This document shows, piece after piece, positions 1-6,789 of a stretch of 12,403 nucleotides of DNA. The notes under the pieces were generated by a model. That model saw only the letters and a program-made list of their open reading frames with translations, was not told the origin of the DNA and made no database searches. The DNA comes from Dehalococcoidia bacterium (GTDB lineage Bacteria > Chloroflexota > Dehalococcoidia > Dehalococcoidales > JAUWYK01): NCBI GenBank assembly GCA_030615865.1, contig JAUWYK010000059.1, positions 1-12,403 of the forward strand. The letters run 5' to 3'. Made by a program: the position numbers and the translations under genes. Positions within the stretch are counted from its first letter, which is position 1; the number at the start of each line of letters is the position of its first letter.

Positions 1-423
1 TTGCGGATTGAATGGGTGTCTGCTTCTGAAGGAATTCGTTTTGCCGAAATTGTTACCAACTTCACCAAGCAGCTAAAGGAGTTAGGACCTCTTGGGATAG
101 GCGAAGGAAAAGATCTAGAGCAGTTAAAACTAGATCTTGAAGCAGTTGAAAGTTATGTCCGTAAGAAGCTAACCTCATACTATATTGAGCCGGATAAGTG
201 CCAGGCCTGCATGATTTGCCTTAGGAAATGCCCTGTAGAGGCAATCATAGGTGGCAAGAATCAGATCCATGTCATCGACCAAGAGAAATGCATAGGGTGT
301 GGAATTTGCTTCCAAGTTTGTCCCCCTCGCTTTGGCGCGGTAAAAAGGATTCTTGCTGAGCCAGTTCCTCCTCCTATCCCCGAGGAGGCAAGAATTATAG
401 TCAGAGAGGGTGAAGAAAGATAA
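1..423 (+). CDS. MvhD/FlpD-like electron-transfer subunit with C-terminal 2x[4Fe-4S] ferredoxin domain (5' partial)
   Basis: The gene enters from the left edge already in frame, so the first codon (TTG) is probably an internal Leu and the true start lies upstream. Residues 2-31 (IEWVSASEGIRFAEIVTNF and following) look like the C-terminal end of the MvhD/FrhD/FlpD family. That family passes electrons between a hydrogenase or formate dehydrogenase and heterodisulfide reductase HdrA. A linker of about 35 residues leads to a bacterial-type ferredoxin domain with CQACMICLRKCP (Cys67, 70, 73, 77) and CIGCGICFQVCP (Cys97, 100, 103, 107), each expected to hold a [4Fe-4S] cluster. No signal peptide or membrane segment is visible, so it should be cytoplasmic. 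The MOSC and fdhD genes follow on the same strand, which favours a formate dehydrogenase/Hdr context over a hydrogenase. The NuoF/HymB C-terminal ferredoxin is the main alternative, but the WVSASEG stretch argues against it. Family assignment is from memory of motifs. Confidence 0.72.
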   Translation: MRIEWVSASEGIRFAEIVTNFTKQLKELGPLGIGEGKDLEQLKLDLEAVESYVRKKLTSYYIEPDKCQACMICLRKCPVEAIIGGKNQIHVIDQEKCIGCGICFQVCPPRFGAVKRILAEPVPPPIPEEARIIVREGEER

Positions 424-450
424 AGAAAGAAAATTGAATTCATTCGGGGT

Positions 451-476
451 CCCCAAAGGTCTTATGACTTTTGGGG
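451..476 (+). promoter_or_regulatory. 10-bp hairpin between the MvhD-like gene and the MOSC gene
   Basis: CCCCAAAGGT (451-460) pairs with ACTTTTGGGG (467-476) around a 6-base loop CTTATG. All ten positions pair, one as G-U. No T-run follows, so it is not a typical intrinsic terminator. It may be an mRNA processing or stabilising stem that sets different levels for the upstream and downstream genes. It would also bury a TTG at 471, arguing against that codon as the MOSC start. Confidence 0.5.
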
Positions 477-521
477 AGTTACCCATTTTGTCAAGTGACT
501 GCTACCCCGAAAAGGGATAAA

Positions 522-860
522 ATGAAGCTGATTAACCGAAAGGAGGTAGCAGTCTACGATTGCCCGAGCACCTTTGCGCTCGAGTCAGCCTATTTGGTAA
601 ACCCTGGGGATTTCGCCGAGAATCTTACTACAGAAGGAATAGAACTGGTTTCATTGCCGGTTGGCACCAAGGTATCTATAGGCAAGGAAGTCATCCTGGA
701 GATTACTCAGATCGGTAAAGAGTGTCACAGTGGATGTGCTATATTTCGTCAGGTGGGTAAATGCATCATGCCAAAAGAGGGGGTGTTTGCCAGAGTAATC
801 CGTGGTGGATTTGTTAAGGCTGGAGACCACGTGATGAGAAGGATAGGAAAATATGGATAA
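522..860 (+). CDS. Short MOSC-domain protein, apparently lacking the first part of the domain
   Basis: MOSC domains occur in molybdenum-cofactor sulfurases and in small stand-alone proteins that handle sulfur or molybdopterin in the cytoplasm. The core NPGDFAENLTTEGIEL, LPVGTKVSIG, ITQIGKECHSGCAIF and CIMPKEGVFARVI is clear, including the conserved Cys of the GKECH motif. Stand-alone members are usually around 145-150 residues and begin with a segment containing a G-DAH-type motif followed by HRQVSLL; here only the weakly matching NRKEVAV remains of that part. The ATG at 522 has AAAGGG about six bases upstream and gives 112 residues. The open frame runs back to a TTG at 471 (129 residues), but that codon lies inside a stable hairpin and the extra residues do not restore the missing part. 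It stops 21 bases before fdhD, consistent with co-transcription in a molybdo-enzyme maturation set. Whether it is active or a 5'-truncated relic cannot be told from sequence. Confidence 0.75.
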   Translation: MKLINRKEVAVYDCPSTFALESAYLVNPGDFAENLTTEGIELVSLPVGTKVSIGKEVILEITQIGKECHSGCAIFRQVGKCIMPKEGVFARVIRGGFVKAGDHVMRRIGKYG

Positions 861-881
861 TGAAGTAGAGAGGTTCCCTAT

Positions 882-1643
882 GTGCGGCTTACCGAGGAAA
901 GCGAACGTAGCATTGAGGATGTGCTCGCTAGAGAATTTCCCCTTACCATCATCCTGAACAACCAGGAACTGGTGACTCTCCTCTGTTCCCCTAAAGACAT
1001 AAACTACTTGGCTGTTGGTTTTCTTTTTTCAGAAGGGTTACTGGGGAATAAGGATGAAATCAAAAAGATAATAGTTGACGAAAGAAGGGGCATAGTGCGA
1101 GTGGAAACCAAAGAGGGCGGGGAGATTGACCGAGACGTTTTATTCAAGCGGTTCATAACTTCAGGCTGCGGGAGAGGTGCCTCTTTCTACAGTGCGGCTG
1201 ATATTACCGCTCAAAAAGTGGAGTCACCGGTGAAAATGTCAATTGCTGACGTTTTCACTCTAGTAAAGGACTTTCAACATCACTCTCAGGTCTACAGAGC
1301 TACGGGCGGTGTCCACAGTGCTGCCTTATGTGATAGGAAAAGCATATTGGTCTTTAGCGATGATATAGGCCGGCATAATGCTATTGATAAAATATTTGGG
1401 AAATGCCTTTTGGAGGATATACTCACCGATGACCGGATAGTAATAACCAGTGGCAGAATTTCCTCAGAGATATTGCACAAGATAGCTAAAAGAAGCATCC
1501 CAATAATCATCTCCATATCTGCGCCTACTAACCTGGGAGTAAAAATAGCTGATAACTTGGACGTCACTCTAATTAGCTCCGTCAGGGGAAAGAGGATGAA
1601 CGTCTGCACCAATGACTGGAGGATATTGCGTGACAGTAGATGA
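882..1643 (+). CDS. fdhD: Formate dehydrogenase accessory sulfurtransferase FdhD
   Basis: FdhD carries sulfur from a cysteine desulfurase (IscS in E. coli) to the bis-MGD molybdenum or tungsten cofactor and is needed for active formate dehydrogenase. The 253-residue protein has the family motifs: TSGCGRG with Cys96, ATGGVHSA (140-147), DDIGRHNAIDK (160-170), TSGRISSE (189-196), SAPTNLG (213-219) and the terminal RGKRMNVCT. E. coli FdhD has a Cys-x-x-Cys pair in the flexible loop; here the second position is Gly (CGRG), so only Cys96 is available there. Start is GTG at 882, with AGAGAGG about eight bases upstream and an in-frame TGA at 861; no better start is available. It follows the MOSC gene by 21 bases and the MvhD-like gene by one more, supporting a formate dehydrogenase-related operon whose catalytic subunit would lie left of the window. 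Confidence 0.92.
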   Translation: MRLTEESERSIEDVLAREFPLTIILNNQELVTLLCSPKDINYLAVGFLFSEGLLGNKDEIKKIIVDERRGIVRVETKEGGEIDRDVLFKRFITSGCGRGASFYSAADITAQKVESPVKMSIADVFTLVKDFQHHSQVYRATGGVHSAALCDRKSILVFSDDIGRHNAIDKIFGKCLLEDILTDDRIVITSGRISSEILHKIAKRSIPIIISISAPTNLGVKIADNLDVTLISSVRGKRMNVCTNDWRILRDSR

Positions 1644-1749
1644 TGCCAAGCTGAAGGAAGAAATCTTAAACCTCAAGAAAAGAAGAAATGCCATTGACCT
1701 ACTCCCAATGATTGTACCACATCTTAAGTTAGAGTTTACTTCCCACTAA
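1630..1749 (+). pseudogene. 39-codon open frame overlapping the fdhD end; possible remnant of a nadA-like gene start
   Basis: A GTG at 1630 opens a frame that overlaps the last 14 bases of fdhD and stops at 1747-1749. The product begins VTVDDAKLKEEILNLKKRRN followed by AIDLLPM. The stretch LKEEILNLKKRRNAI resembles, from memory, the N-terminus of quinolinate synthase NadA, where a KEEI-LKKERNAV segment comes before the AHNYQ motif. Here that motif is absent and the frame ends after 39 residues in unrelated sequence. It may be the surviving 5' end of a lost gene, a real small protein coupled to fdhD, or chance. I could not find the rest of such a gene in the other frames of the following 380 bases. 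Confidence 0.25.
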
Positions 1750-1918
1750 ACAATCAGCCAAAATGTTCAACTTTCCTACTGATTTGAGCCCCTTTTCTAA
1801 GGTAACAACATACTATATTGTTTCAGTCAATGGCTCCGGTAACTAATTTTTACCTCAATGTAACATCGGTGAGCAGACCCCAGCCTCTTTCTTCCTGGCT
1901 CCCAATTTAGCGGTTAGA

Positions 1919-2040
1919 TACGGGTTCACTCCTTAAGAGGAAGTCCCATCATACTTCATACGGGTTTGGCCAGGAGGGCAGGGGCACCATGTTGTGCACA
2001 CGGGTTTGCTCAAATGAGCTCCCGAAAGTGGTGGAAAAGT
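1919..2040. repeat. Three ACGGGTT blocks at exact 40-base spacing
   Basis: CGGGTT starts at 1921, 1961 and 2001, each preceded by TA or CA (ATACGGGTT, ATACGGGTTTG, ACACGGGTTTG). The roughly 33 bases between blocks are only weakly alike, so this is either a decayed 40-base tandem repeat or three spaced protein-binding sites on the same face of the helix, about four turns apart. Chance is possible. Confidence 0.35.
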
Positions 2041-2078
2041 AAATCGGTATATGCTACCCTAGAAAAGCAAAACAAAAC

Positions 2079-2098
2079 GAGGGCTATTCCCTGCCCTC
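2079..2098 (+). promoter_or_regulatory. Leader hairpin before the flavoprotein operon
   Basis: GAGGGC (2079-2084) and GCCCTC (2093-2098) form a perfect 6-bp stem around an 8-base loop. It lies 37 bases before the first operon gene. There is no T-run behind it, so it is more likely a leader structure than a terminator. Confidence 0.35.
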
Positions 2099-2135
2099 AG
2101 AAGGGAAGATATGCCAGTCTAAAGGATGACGAAAT

Positions 2136-3596
2136 ATGCAGATAAAAGAAAAATTAAAGCAGGCGGTGGGAACTGAACTTGTTTCCGATAGTCCTGGGAC
2201 ACTCAAGGCTTACTCTAGGGATTACAGTCTTTTGCCACCCGGAATGTCCAATTATGCGGTACTGCCAAAATCGGCTGAAGAGGTGCAAAAAGTAATAAGA
2301 ATTGCTAATGAGCACTTGATCCCTGTCATCCCTTGTAGTTCTGAAGTTCATTTCACCGGCTCTACTATACCAAAGCAAGGTGGAATTATATTAGATTTGA
2401 ATAGGATGAACAGAATACCGGAGATTGATGAGAGGAATAGAAAGGCAAAGATTGAGCCAGGGGTAACCTGGAAGGAATTTCAAGCAGCACTTGGAGAGCA
2501 CAATTTTATGATGATGACTCCTCTCCTTCCTCATTCAAAGAAATCTGTACTCACAAGCCTCTTGGAGCGGGAGCCTTTAATAAATCCCAGATATGAATAT
2601 GGTGACCCCCTGTTGGCTATGGAGATAGTGCTGCCCAATGGCGATCTTTTTAAAACGGGCTCGGCCAGTGCCCCCGGATACCCGCAGAGCTTCTCTGAAG
2701 GCGCTCAGCCCCAGGGCCCTGGTACCATTGATTTCTATCGCCTCCTTCAGGGGGCACAAGGGACTATGGGAGTGGTAACGTGGGCAAATGTTAAGGTCGA
2801 GAACTTGCCCAAGATAAGCAAAACCTTCTTTATCCCTTTTCCCGAGATAGAAGATGCTATTGAGCCCATTTATCGAATTCAAAGGAGAAGGATTGGCTAT
2901 GAATGCTTCCTGATGGATAAATTCAATTTAGCTCTCATTGTTGCCGAAAGACAGCCTGAAGATTTTGAAAGCCTAATAGCGACTTTGCCCCCTTGGATAC
3001 TTATTTTAATATTGAGTGCGGCAGGCAGGAGACCTGAGGAGAGGATAGAATATGAAGAGGAGGCTTTAACAGAGATAATGAAGGTGGAGTTTCCCTTTTT
3101 GGAAATCTGGGAGGCTCTCCCCGGTGTTCCTGGATTAGAAATGCAATTACCGCAAATGCTAAAGGAGCCTTGGCCCGAAGAAGTAACTTATTGGAAGTTT
3201 CGTCATAAAGGTGCCTGTCAGGATTTATTCTGTATCACCACGCTTGATAGAGTGCCGCAATTTGTTACAGTGGTGGGTGAGATAGCAGGAAGGCATGGGT
3301 ATGATGTAATTGCTCTCGGACATTATGTACAGCCCATCGAATTTGGTGCCGGTTGCCACTGTGAATTTAATTTCTACTATGATCCGCAAAATCCTGTTGA
3401 AGTAGAGCGAATTAAAGTGCTGTATAGGGAGGCTATTGAGAACCTGTTAAATATGGGAGCGCTGTTTACTCGACCTTATGGCATATTATCTGACCTTGTG
3501 TATAGTCGAGCTACGAGTTACACCGTGACATTAAGGAAAATAAAGAACATTTTTGACCCTAATAATATAATGAACCCTGGTAACCTGTGCTTCTAA
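2136..3596 (+). CDS. FAD-binding oxidoreductase of the VAO/GlcD superfamily (first flavin subunit)
   Basis: This 486-residue protein has an N-terminal PCMH-type FAD-binding domain (about residues 38-225), with the usual YAVLPKSAEEVQKVIRIANE opening, ILDLNRMNRI, KIEPGVTW and the closing LLQGAQGTMGVVTWANVKV. A C-terminal substrate domain ends in FDPNNIMNPG, typical of GlcD, lactate dehydrogenases and 4-cresol-dehydrogenase-like enzymes. The family oxidises hydroxy-acids, phenols or alcohols with flavin; the substrate cannot be read from sequence. No signal peptide or membrane segment is seen. ATG at 2136 has AAAGGA about nine bases upstream. It is the first of three closely spaced genes with an Fe-S CCG protein and a second FAD oxidase, so electrons probably pass from this flavin to the clusters of that protein. 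It differs clearly from the third gene product, so this is not a recent duplication. Confidence 0.85.
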   Translation: MQIKEKLKQAVGTELVSDSPGTLKAYSRDYSLLPPGMSNYAVLPKSAEEVQKVIRIANEHLIPVIPCSSEVHFTGSTIPKQGGIILDLNRMNRIPEIDERNRKAKIEPGVTWKEFQAALGEHNFMMMTPLLPHSKKSVLTSLLEREPLINPRYEYGDPLLAMEIVLPNGDLFKTGSASAPGYPQSFSEGAQPQGPGTIDFYRLLQGAQGTMGVVTWANVKVENLPKISKTFFIPFPEIEDAIEPIYRIQRRRIGYECFLMDKFNLALIVAERQPEDFESLIATLPPWILILILSAAGRRPEERIEYEEEALTEIMKVEFPFLEIWEALPGVPGLEMQLPQMLKEPWPEEVTYWKFRHKGACQDLFCITTLDRVPQFVTVVGEIAGRHGYDVIALGHYVQPIEFGAGCHCEFNFYYDPQNPVEVERIKVLYREAIENLLNMGALFTRPYGILSDLVYSRATSYTVTLRKIKNIFDPNNIMNPGNLCF

Positions 3597-3605
3597 AGGG
3601 GAGAG

Positions 3606-4910
3606 ATGACAAAAATCAAAAAGGAATTTAATTTAGACGTAACCGATATTAATAATTTCAGATATGATGCGGAAAGATGCGTAGGATGTAAAGGCTGTGT
3701 TTGGGTGGATCATATATATATGCCCGGGGTTGAGTTCGGTATAAAGTGTCCCAGCCTGGCAAGGTATTCTTTTGATGCTTACGCCGCATACGGGCGAGAG
3801 AAGATTATCTTGGGACTGTTAGATGGCAAATATGACTATACTGCTAGGCTCTTGGACATCCTATACAAGTGCACTCTATGCGGAGCCTGTGATGCCGGAT
3901 GTAAGCGAAACCTTGATCTAGAGCCTCTACTTGTACTTGAAGCAGCCCGAGTAAAGTGTGTTCGAGATGGAAAGGGCCCCATGCCCGAACACAAGAAGAT
4001 AGCTGAGAACATAGACAACAGTCATAACCGCTATGGCTTATCCCAGGCTAACCGCTCCAAATGGCTGCCCCCGGATATCAAACCAGCCGCCAAGGCAGAC
4101 ATAGTCTATTTTGTCGGCTGTGCCTCTTCTTATATCCACACTGAGATAGCCCAGGCTACTGCCAGAATATTAACTAACACTAACACCAAATTTATGCTGC
4201 TGGACTCAGAGGAGTGGTGCTGCGGTTATCCCCTGTACTCCACAGGTCAGATTGACGCCTTCAAAAAACAGGTAGAACATAACATTGAGGCAGTCAAGAA
4301 ATCAGGGGCAAGCACGGTGTTGGTTAGCTGCGCTGAGGGGTATAAGACGTGGAAGGTGGATTATCCTAAGCTGCTGGGCAAATCTACAGATGACCTGGGT
4401 TTTAAAGTAATGCACCTGGTAGAGTATATTGACCAATTGATTAAGGATGGCAGTCTGAGGTTCAATAACCAGATAAATATGAAGGTAACCTACCACGACT
4501 CATGTAACCTGGGCAGGCTCAGCGAGCCCTGGATTCACTGGGAAGGCAGGAGAGGGAAATGGGGTGTTACCGAGCCGCCAAAACCGATTAGACGTGGAAC
4601 TTACGGTATCTATGAGCCACCAAGGGAAATTCTAAGGAGTATCCCTGGGATAGAACTTGTGGAGATGGTGCGAATAAGAGAAAATGCCTGGTGCTGTGGT
4701 GCGGGGGCTGGGGTAAGAGATGCATTTAGAGATTTCGCTTTGTGGTCGGCGGGTGAAAGGCTAAAGGAAGCAAAAACCACCGATGCTGAAGCTATAGTGG
4801 TTTGTTGCCCTCATTGCAAGGAAAATCTTGGCGAGTCAATCGAAGCAGGGAAGGAAAAAATCAAAGTTTACGATATTTCTGAGCTACTATATAAAGCGGT
4901 GAGGAAATAA
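3606..4910 (+). CDS. (Fe-S)-binding protein with two CCG domains (GlcF/HdrB-like electron carrier)
   Basis: This 434-residue protein should carry electrons from the flanking flavoproteins through Fe-S clusters to an unknown acceptor. The N-terminus has two cluster motifs: CVGCKGC at Cys25, 28, 31 with the fourth Cys delayed to Cys48 (KCPS), and a standard CTLCGACDAGC at Cys89, 92, 95, 99. Two CCG domains follow. The first has VGCASS (Cys172), WCCGYP (Cys205-206) and SCAEGY (Cys242); the second has HDSCNLGR (Cys300), WCCGAGAG (Cys363-364) and CCPHC (Cys400, 401, 404). CCG domains in HdrB and related proteins bind non-cubane or cubane Fe-S clusters. Between HDSCNLGR and YEPPREIL the second domain carries about 25 extra residues rich in Trp, Gly, Arg and Pro. 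Start ATG 3606 lies nine bases after the previous stop, with AGGGGAG directly before it. GlcF of glycolate oxidase is the closest familiar relative by layout. Confidence 0.87.
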   Translation: MTKIKKEFNLDVTDINNFRYDAERCVGCKGCVWVDHIYMPGVEFGIKCPSLARYSFDAYAAYGREKIILGLLDGKYDYTARLLDILYKCTLCGACDAGCKRNLDLEPLLVLEAARVKCVRDGKGPMPEHKKIAENIDNSHNRYGLSQANRSKWLPPDIKPAAKADIVYFVGCASSYIHTEIAQATARILTNTNTKFMLLDSEEWCCGYPLYSTGQIDAFKKQVEHNIEAVKKSGASTVLVSCAEGYKTWKVDYPKLLGKSTDDLGFKVMHLVEYIDQLIKDGSLRFNNQINMKVTYHDSCNLGRLSEPWIHWEGRRGKWGVTEPPKPIRRGTYGIYEPPREILRSIPGIELVEMVRIRENAWCCGAGAGVRDAFRDFALWSAGERLKEAKTTDAEAIVVCCPHCKENLGESIEAGKEKIKVYDISELLYKAVRK

Positions 4911-4929
4911 CCAAACCAGGAGGCTAAAA

Positions 4930-6510
4930 ATGGGCTTAATGAAAGAGGCTTATCAAGCATTAGAGTCAATAGTTGGTCCCGAGTATGTTTCAGAAGACCC
5001 GGTTGTATGCGAGGCTTACAGTCCGAGCCGAGGAGGACATGGCAAGGATGCGGCAGTAGAGACGGTATTAGGTGAAGTCCCTATTTGTGTCATCCTTCCC
5101 GGAAGCACCGAAGAGGTTCAGAAAATAGTTAAAATCTGCAATCGATACAAGATTTCTTTTGTTCCGGCAAGTACTTATTGGGTAACTCATGCTGGTCCAA
5201 GAGCTTCTAACGTACTGTTAATAGACCTTAAACGAATGAACCGGATGGAAATAGATGAAAAGAATATGTATGCCGTGGTTGAACCTGGCGTCGTTCTTTC
5301 GCAACTCCAAGAGCAAGCGATGAGGAGGGGATTATATATTACGGTAGGCGGAGGAGGGGCACAAGCTTCTGTCCTAGCTAACCTATTAGTCTGGTCTCTT
5401 TCTCCTCTTAACTATAAAAATGGCTTGCCTAATCGTCGGCTTTTAGGAGTTGAATGGGTCTCAGCGGATGGTGAGATACTTAGGCTGGGCTCACTTGCCA
5501 CCAGTAACAGTTACTTTTGGGGTGAGGGACCTGGGCCGGATCTTCGTGGCATCCTCAGGGGATACATTGGGTGGTTCGGAGGCTTGGGAATTGTGACTAA
5601 AATAGGAACAAAGCTCCTTCCCTTCCAGCCGGAGAGATTAGAACCAGTAGGTATCTCACCAGATACAACCCTTCAATTACCGACAAATAGGATGAGATGG
5701 TGTAACTTCACCATGCCTAGCCGAGAAGCCCTTGTTAACGCAATGTATGAGATAGGGAATAACGAAATAGGCGCAGCAGTGACCAAGGTACCCCTAATAT
5801 GGAGGTACAGAGCAAGAGCAAAATCAAAGGATGAATTTTGGAGGCTTTGGCAGAAATCTGGCAAAGAAGACGAGGTTGCCACCTTTCATATACTTCGTGT
5901 CTTGCTCATCGGTTATACATCCGAGAAGCAGCTTGAATATGAAGAGCGAGTTCTGATGGATATAATAAAGGAGTATGGGGGGGAGGCTAGAAGGACAAGA
6001 CAGACTGACGAATCTTGGCTTAAAAACGCCGATTCAGCGAGGATGTGGTTAACAGCAGGAACCTACATGTCAGTGTATGGTCATGTAGAGACACTCGCCT
6101 GCTCGCTTAAAGGGGGAGAGGCTTATGCCAAGCGTAAGCGCCAATATACCCCTCCATTAATGGATGACTTTGGAGAGCCGGGATGGTTCCAGCTAACCGA
6201 AAACGGGCATATGGGATACCTAGAGTTCCTTACCCACTGGGAGCCCTACGAGATAGATGAAAAGGGAAGGCACAGGGTGGATGAATGGTATTTTATAGCG
6301 GGACCAAAGTTAGACATAGAGAAAGGCCTTTATAACTTTTTCAATATCACCTATTCTCCTCTATACCTTGTAGGACCTGAATATGGCCCAAACTATCATG
6401 TATGGATGCTGAAGATAAAGGAAGCTCTTGACCCCAATGGAATTTCAAATCCTCCTTATCCTCGCTGTATTGATGAGCTTGTTGAGCGCTGCGATTGGCT
6501 GAAATATTAG
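4930..6510 (+). CDS. FAD-binding oxidoreductase of the VAO/4-cresol-dehydrogenase type (second flavin subunit)
   Basis: This 526-residue flavoprotein is the last gene of the three-gene operon. The FAD domain spans about residues 48-232: ICVILPGSTEEVQKIVKICN, LLIDLKRMNRM, YAVVEPGVVLSQL, the glycine run VGGGGAQASV (139-148) expected at the FAD pyrophosphate, and ILRGYIGWFGGLGIVTKIG. The C-terminal half ends in ALDPNGISNPPYP, matching the closing motif of VAO-type oxidases. AGGAGG at 4918-4923 lies six bases before the ATG, the strongest ribosome site of the operon. It shares the fold but little sequence with the 2136-3596 product. Compared with glycolate oxidase, where GlcE is a reduced FAD subunit, both flavin subunits here look full size. 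Hydroxy-acid, alkylphenol or aryl-alcohol oxidation are all possible; substrate is unknown. Confidence 0.85.
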   Translation: MGLMKEAYQALESIVGPEYVSEDPVVCEAYSPSRGGHGKDAAVETVLGEVPICVILPGSTEEVQKIVKICNRYKISFVPASTYWVTHAGPRASNVLLIDLKRMNRMEIDEKNMYAVVEPGVVLSQLQEQAMRRGLYITVGGGGAQASVLANLLVWSLSPLNYKNGLPNRRLLGVEWVSADGEILRLGSLATSNSYFWGEGPGPDLRGILRGYIGWFGGLGIVTKIGTKLLPFQPERLEPVGISPDTTLQLPTNRMRWCNFTMPSREALVNAMYEIGNNEIGAAVTKVPLIWRYRARAKSKDEFWRLWQKSGKEDEVATFHILRVLLIGYTSEKQLEYEERVLMDIIKEYGGEARRTRQTDESWLKNADSARMWLTAGTYMSVYGHVETLACSLKGGEAYAKRKRQYTPPLMDDFGEPGWFQLTENGHMGYLEFLTHWEPYEIDEKGRHRVDEWYFIAGPKLDIEKGLYNFFNITYSPLYLVGPEYGPNYHVWMLKIKEALDPNGISNPPYPRCIDELVERCDWLKY

Positions 6511-6564
6511 CTGGCATTATCCTACATCAGTGGTCTCTTTCAATACACTCGCATTGAGCTGAAG

Positions 6565-6587
6565 TGAACAAAACATCGTTTTGTTCA
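6565..6587. repeat. Perfect 10-bp inverted repeat after the flavoprotein operon
   Basis: TGAACAAAAC (6565-6574) and GTTTTGTTCA (6578-6587) are exact reverse complements around ATC. It lies 54 bases after the stop at 6510. There is no separate T-run, so it is a weak terminator at best. It could protect the 3' end of the mRNA, or be a dimeric protein's binding site near the end of the integrase region. Confidence 0.55.
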
Positions 6588-6664
6588 ACTCCTAGGACTG
6601 GCTAACCGATGAGTAGCTAATATGCATCCGATGCACTGAGTAATCCTGGCAGACTATAGTTAGA

Positions 6665-6695
6665 GTAGAAGCCTTTACCGTGGCTTCGACTTTTT
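6665..6695 (+). terminator. Intrinsic terminator of the flavoprotein operon
   Basis: GTAGAAGCC (6665-6673) pairs with GGCTTCGAC (6682-6690), nine positions with a single A-G mismatch, around the loop TTTACCGT. TTTTT follows directly (6691-6695). This is the + strand transcription end for the operon and separates it from the convergent integrase. The 5' side overlaps the stop of the small minus-strand ORF. Confidence 0.75.
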
Positions 6696-6788
6696 GTCAG
6701 CCTTGGCTCGATTCTGACCAGTCGCCCTTAGCTTCCGTAAGAACCTGGCTATTGCCTTCTGTATTTCCTCAGTTTCCCTAGTGTCCAT
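6675..6788 (-). CDS. Small basic protein, 37 residues, coupled to the integrase
   Basis: An ATG at 6788 lies one base after the integrase stop (TAA A ATG), so translation could restart directly. The product begins MDTRETEEIQKAIARFLRKL, predicted as a charged helix, and ends in a lysine/arginine-rich tail (KADKKSKPR). No family is recognised. Its size and basic tail would fit a small DNA-binding helper, but that is speculation. The stop lies inside the sequence of the convergent terminator. It could also be chance; the tight coupling and helix-like composition are the only support. Confidence 0.4.
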   Translation of the reverse strand: MDTRETEEIQKAIARFLRKLRATGQNRAKADKKSKPR

Positions 6789-6789
6789 T

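Larger units (their letters stand above)
1750..2135 (+). other. Non-coding spacer upstream of the flavoprotein operon
   Basis: No convincing gene is visible in this 386-base stretch; the open frames are under about 45 codons with no ribosome site or recognisable motif. It holds three CGGGTT blocks at exact 40-base spacing and a small hairpin (both listed separately). It must also hold the operon promoter, which I could not place with confidence. TTGTTT at 1819 and TAACTA at 1840 are a poor pair. Confidence 0.5.

Noticed and set aside
1762..1845. A 27-codon ORF starting MFNFPTDL in the spacer after fdhD.
   Set aside because: No ribosome site, no recognisable motif, and the length is expected by chance.
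1840..1857. GGTAA-TTACC stem with a T-run as an fdhD terminator.
   Set aside because: The stem is only five weak pairs and the T's lie in the loop, not behind the stem.
6649..6655. TGGCAGA after the integrase as a second attachment site matching the tRNA end TGGCAGC.
   Set aside because: Only six bases match and the following sequence diverges; a tRNA-end repeat normally covers 15 or more bases.
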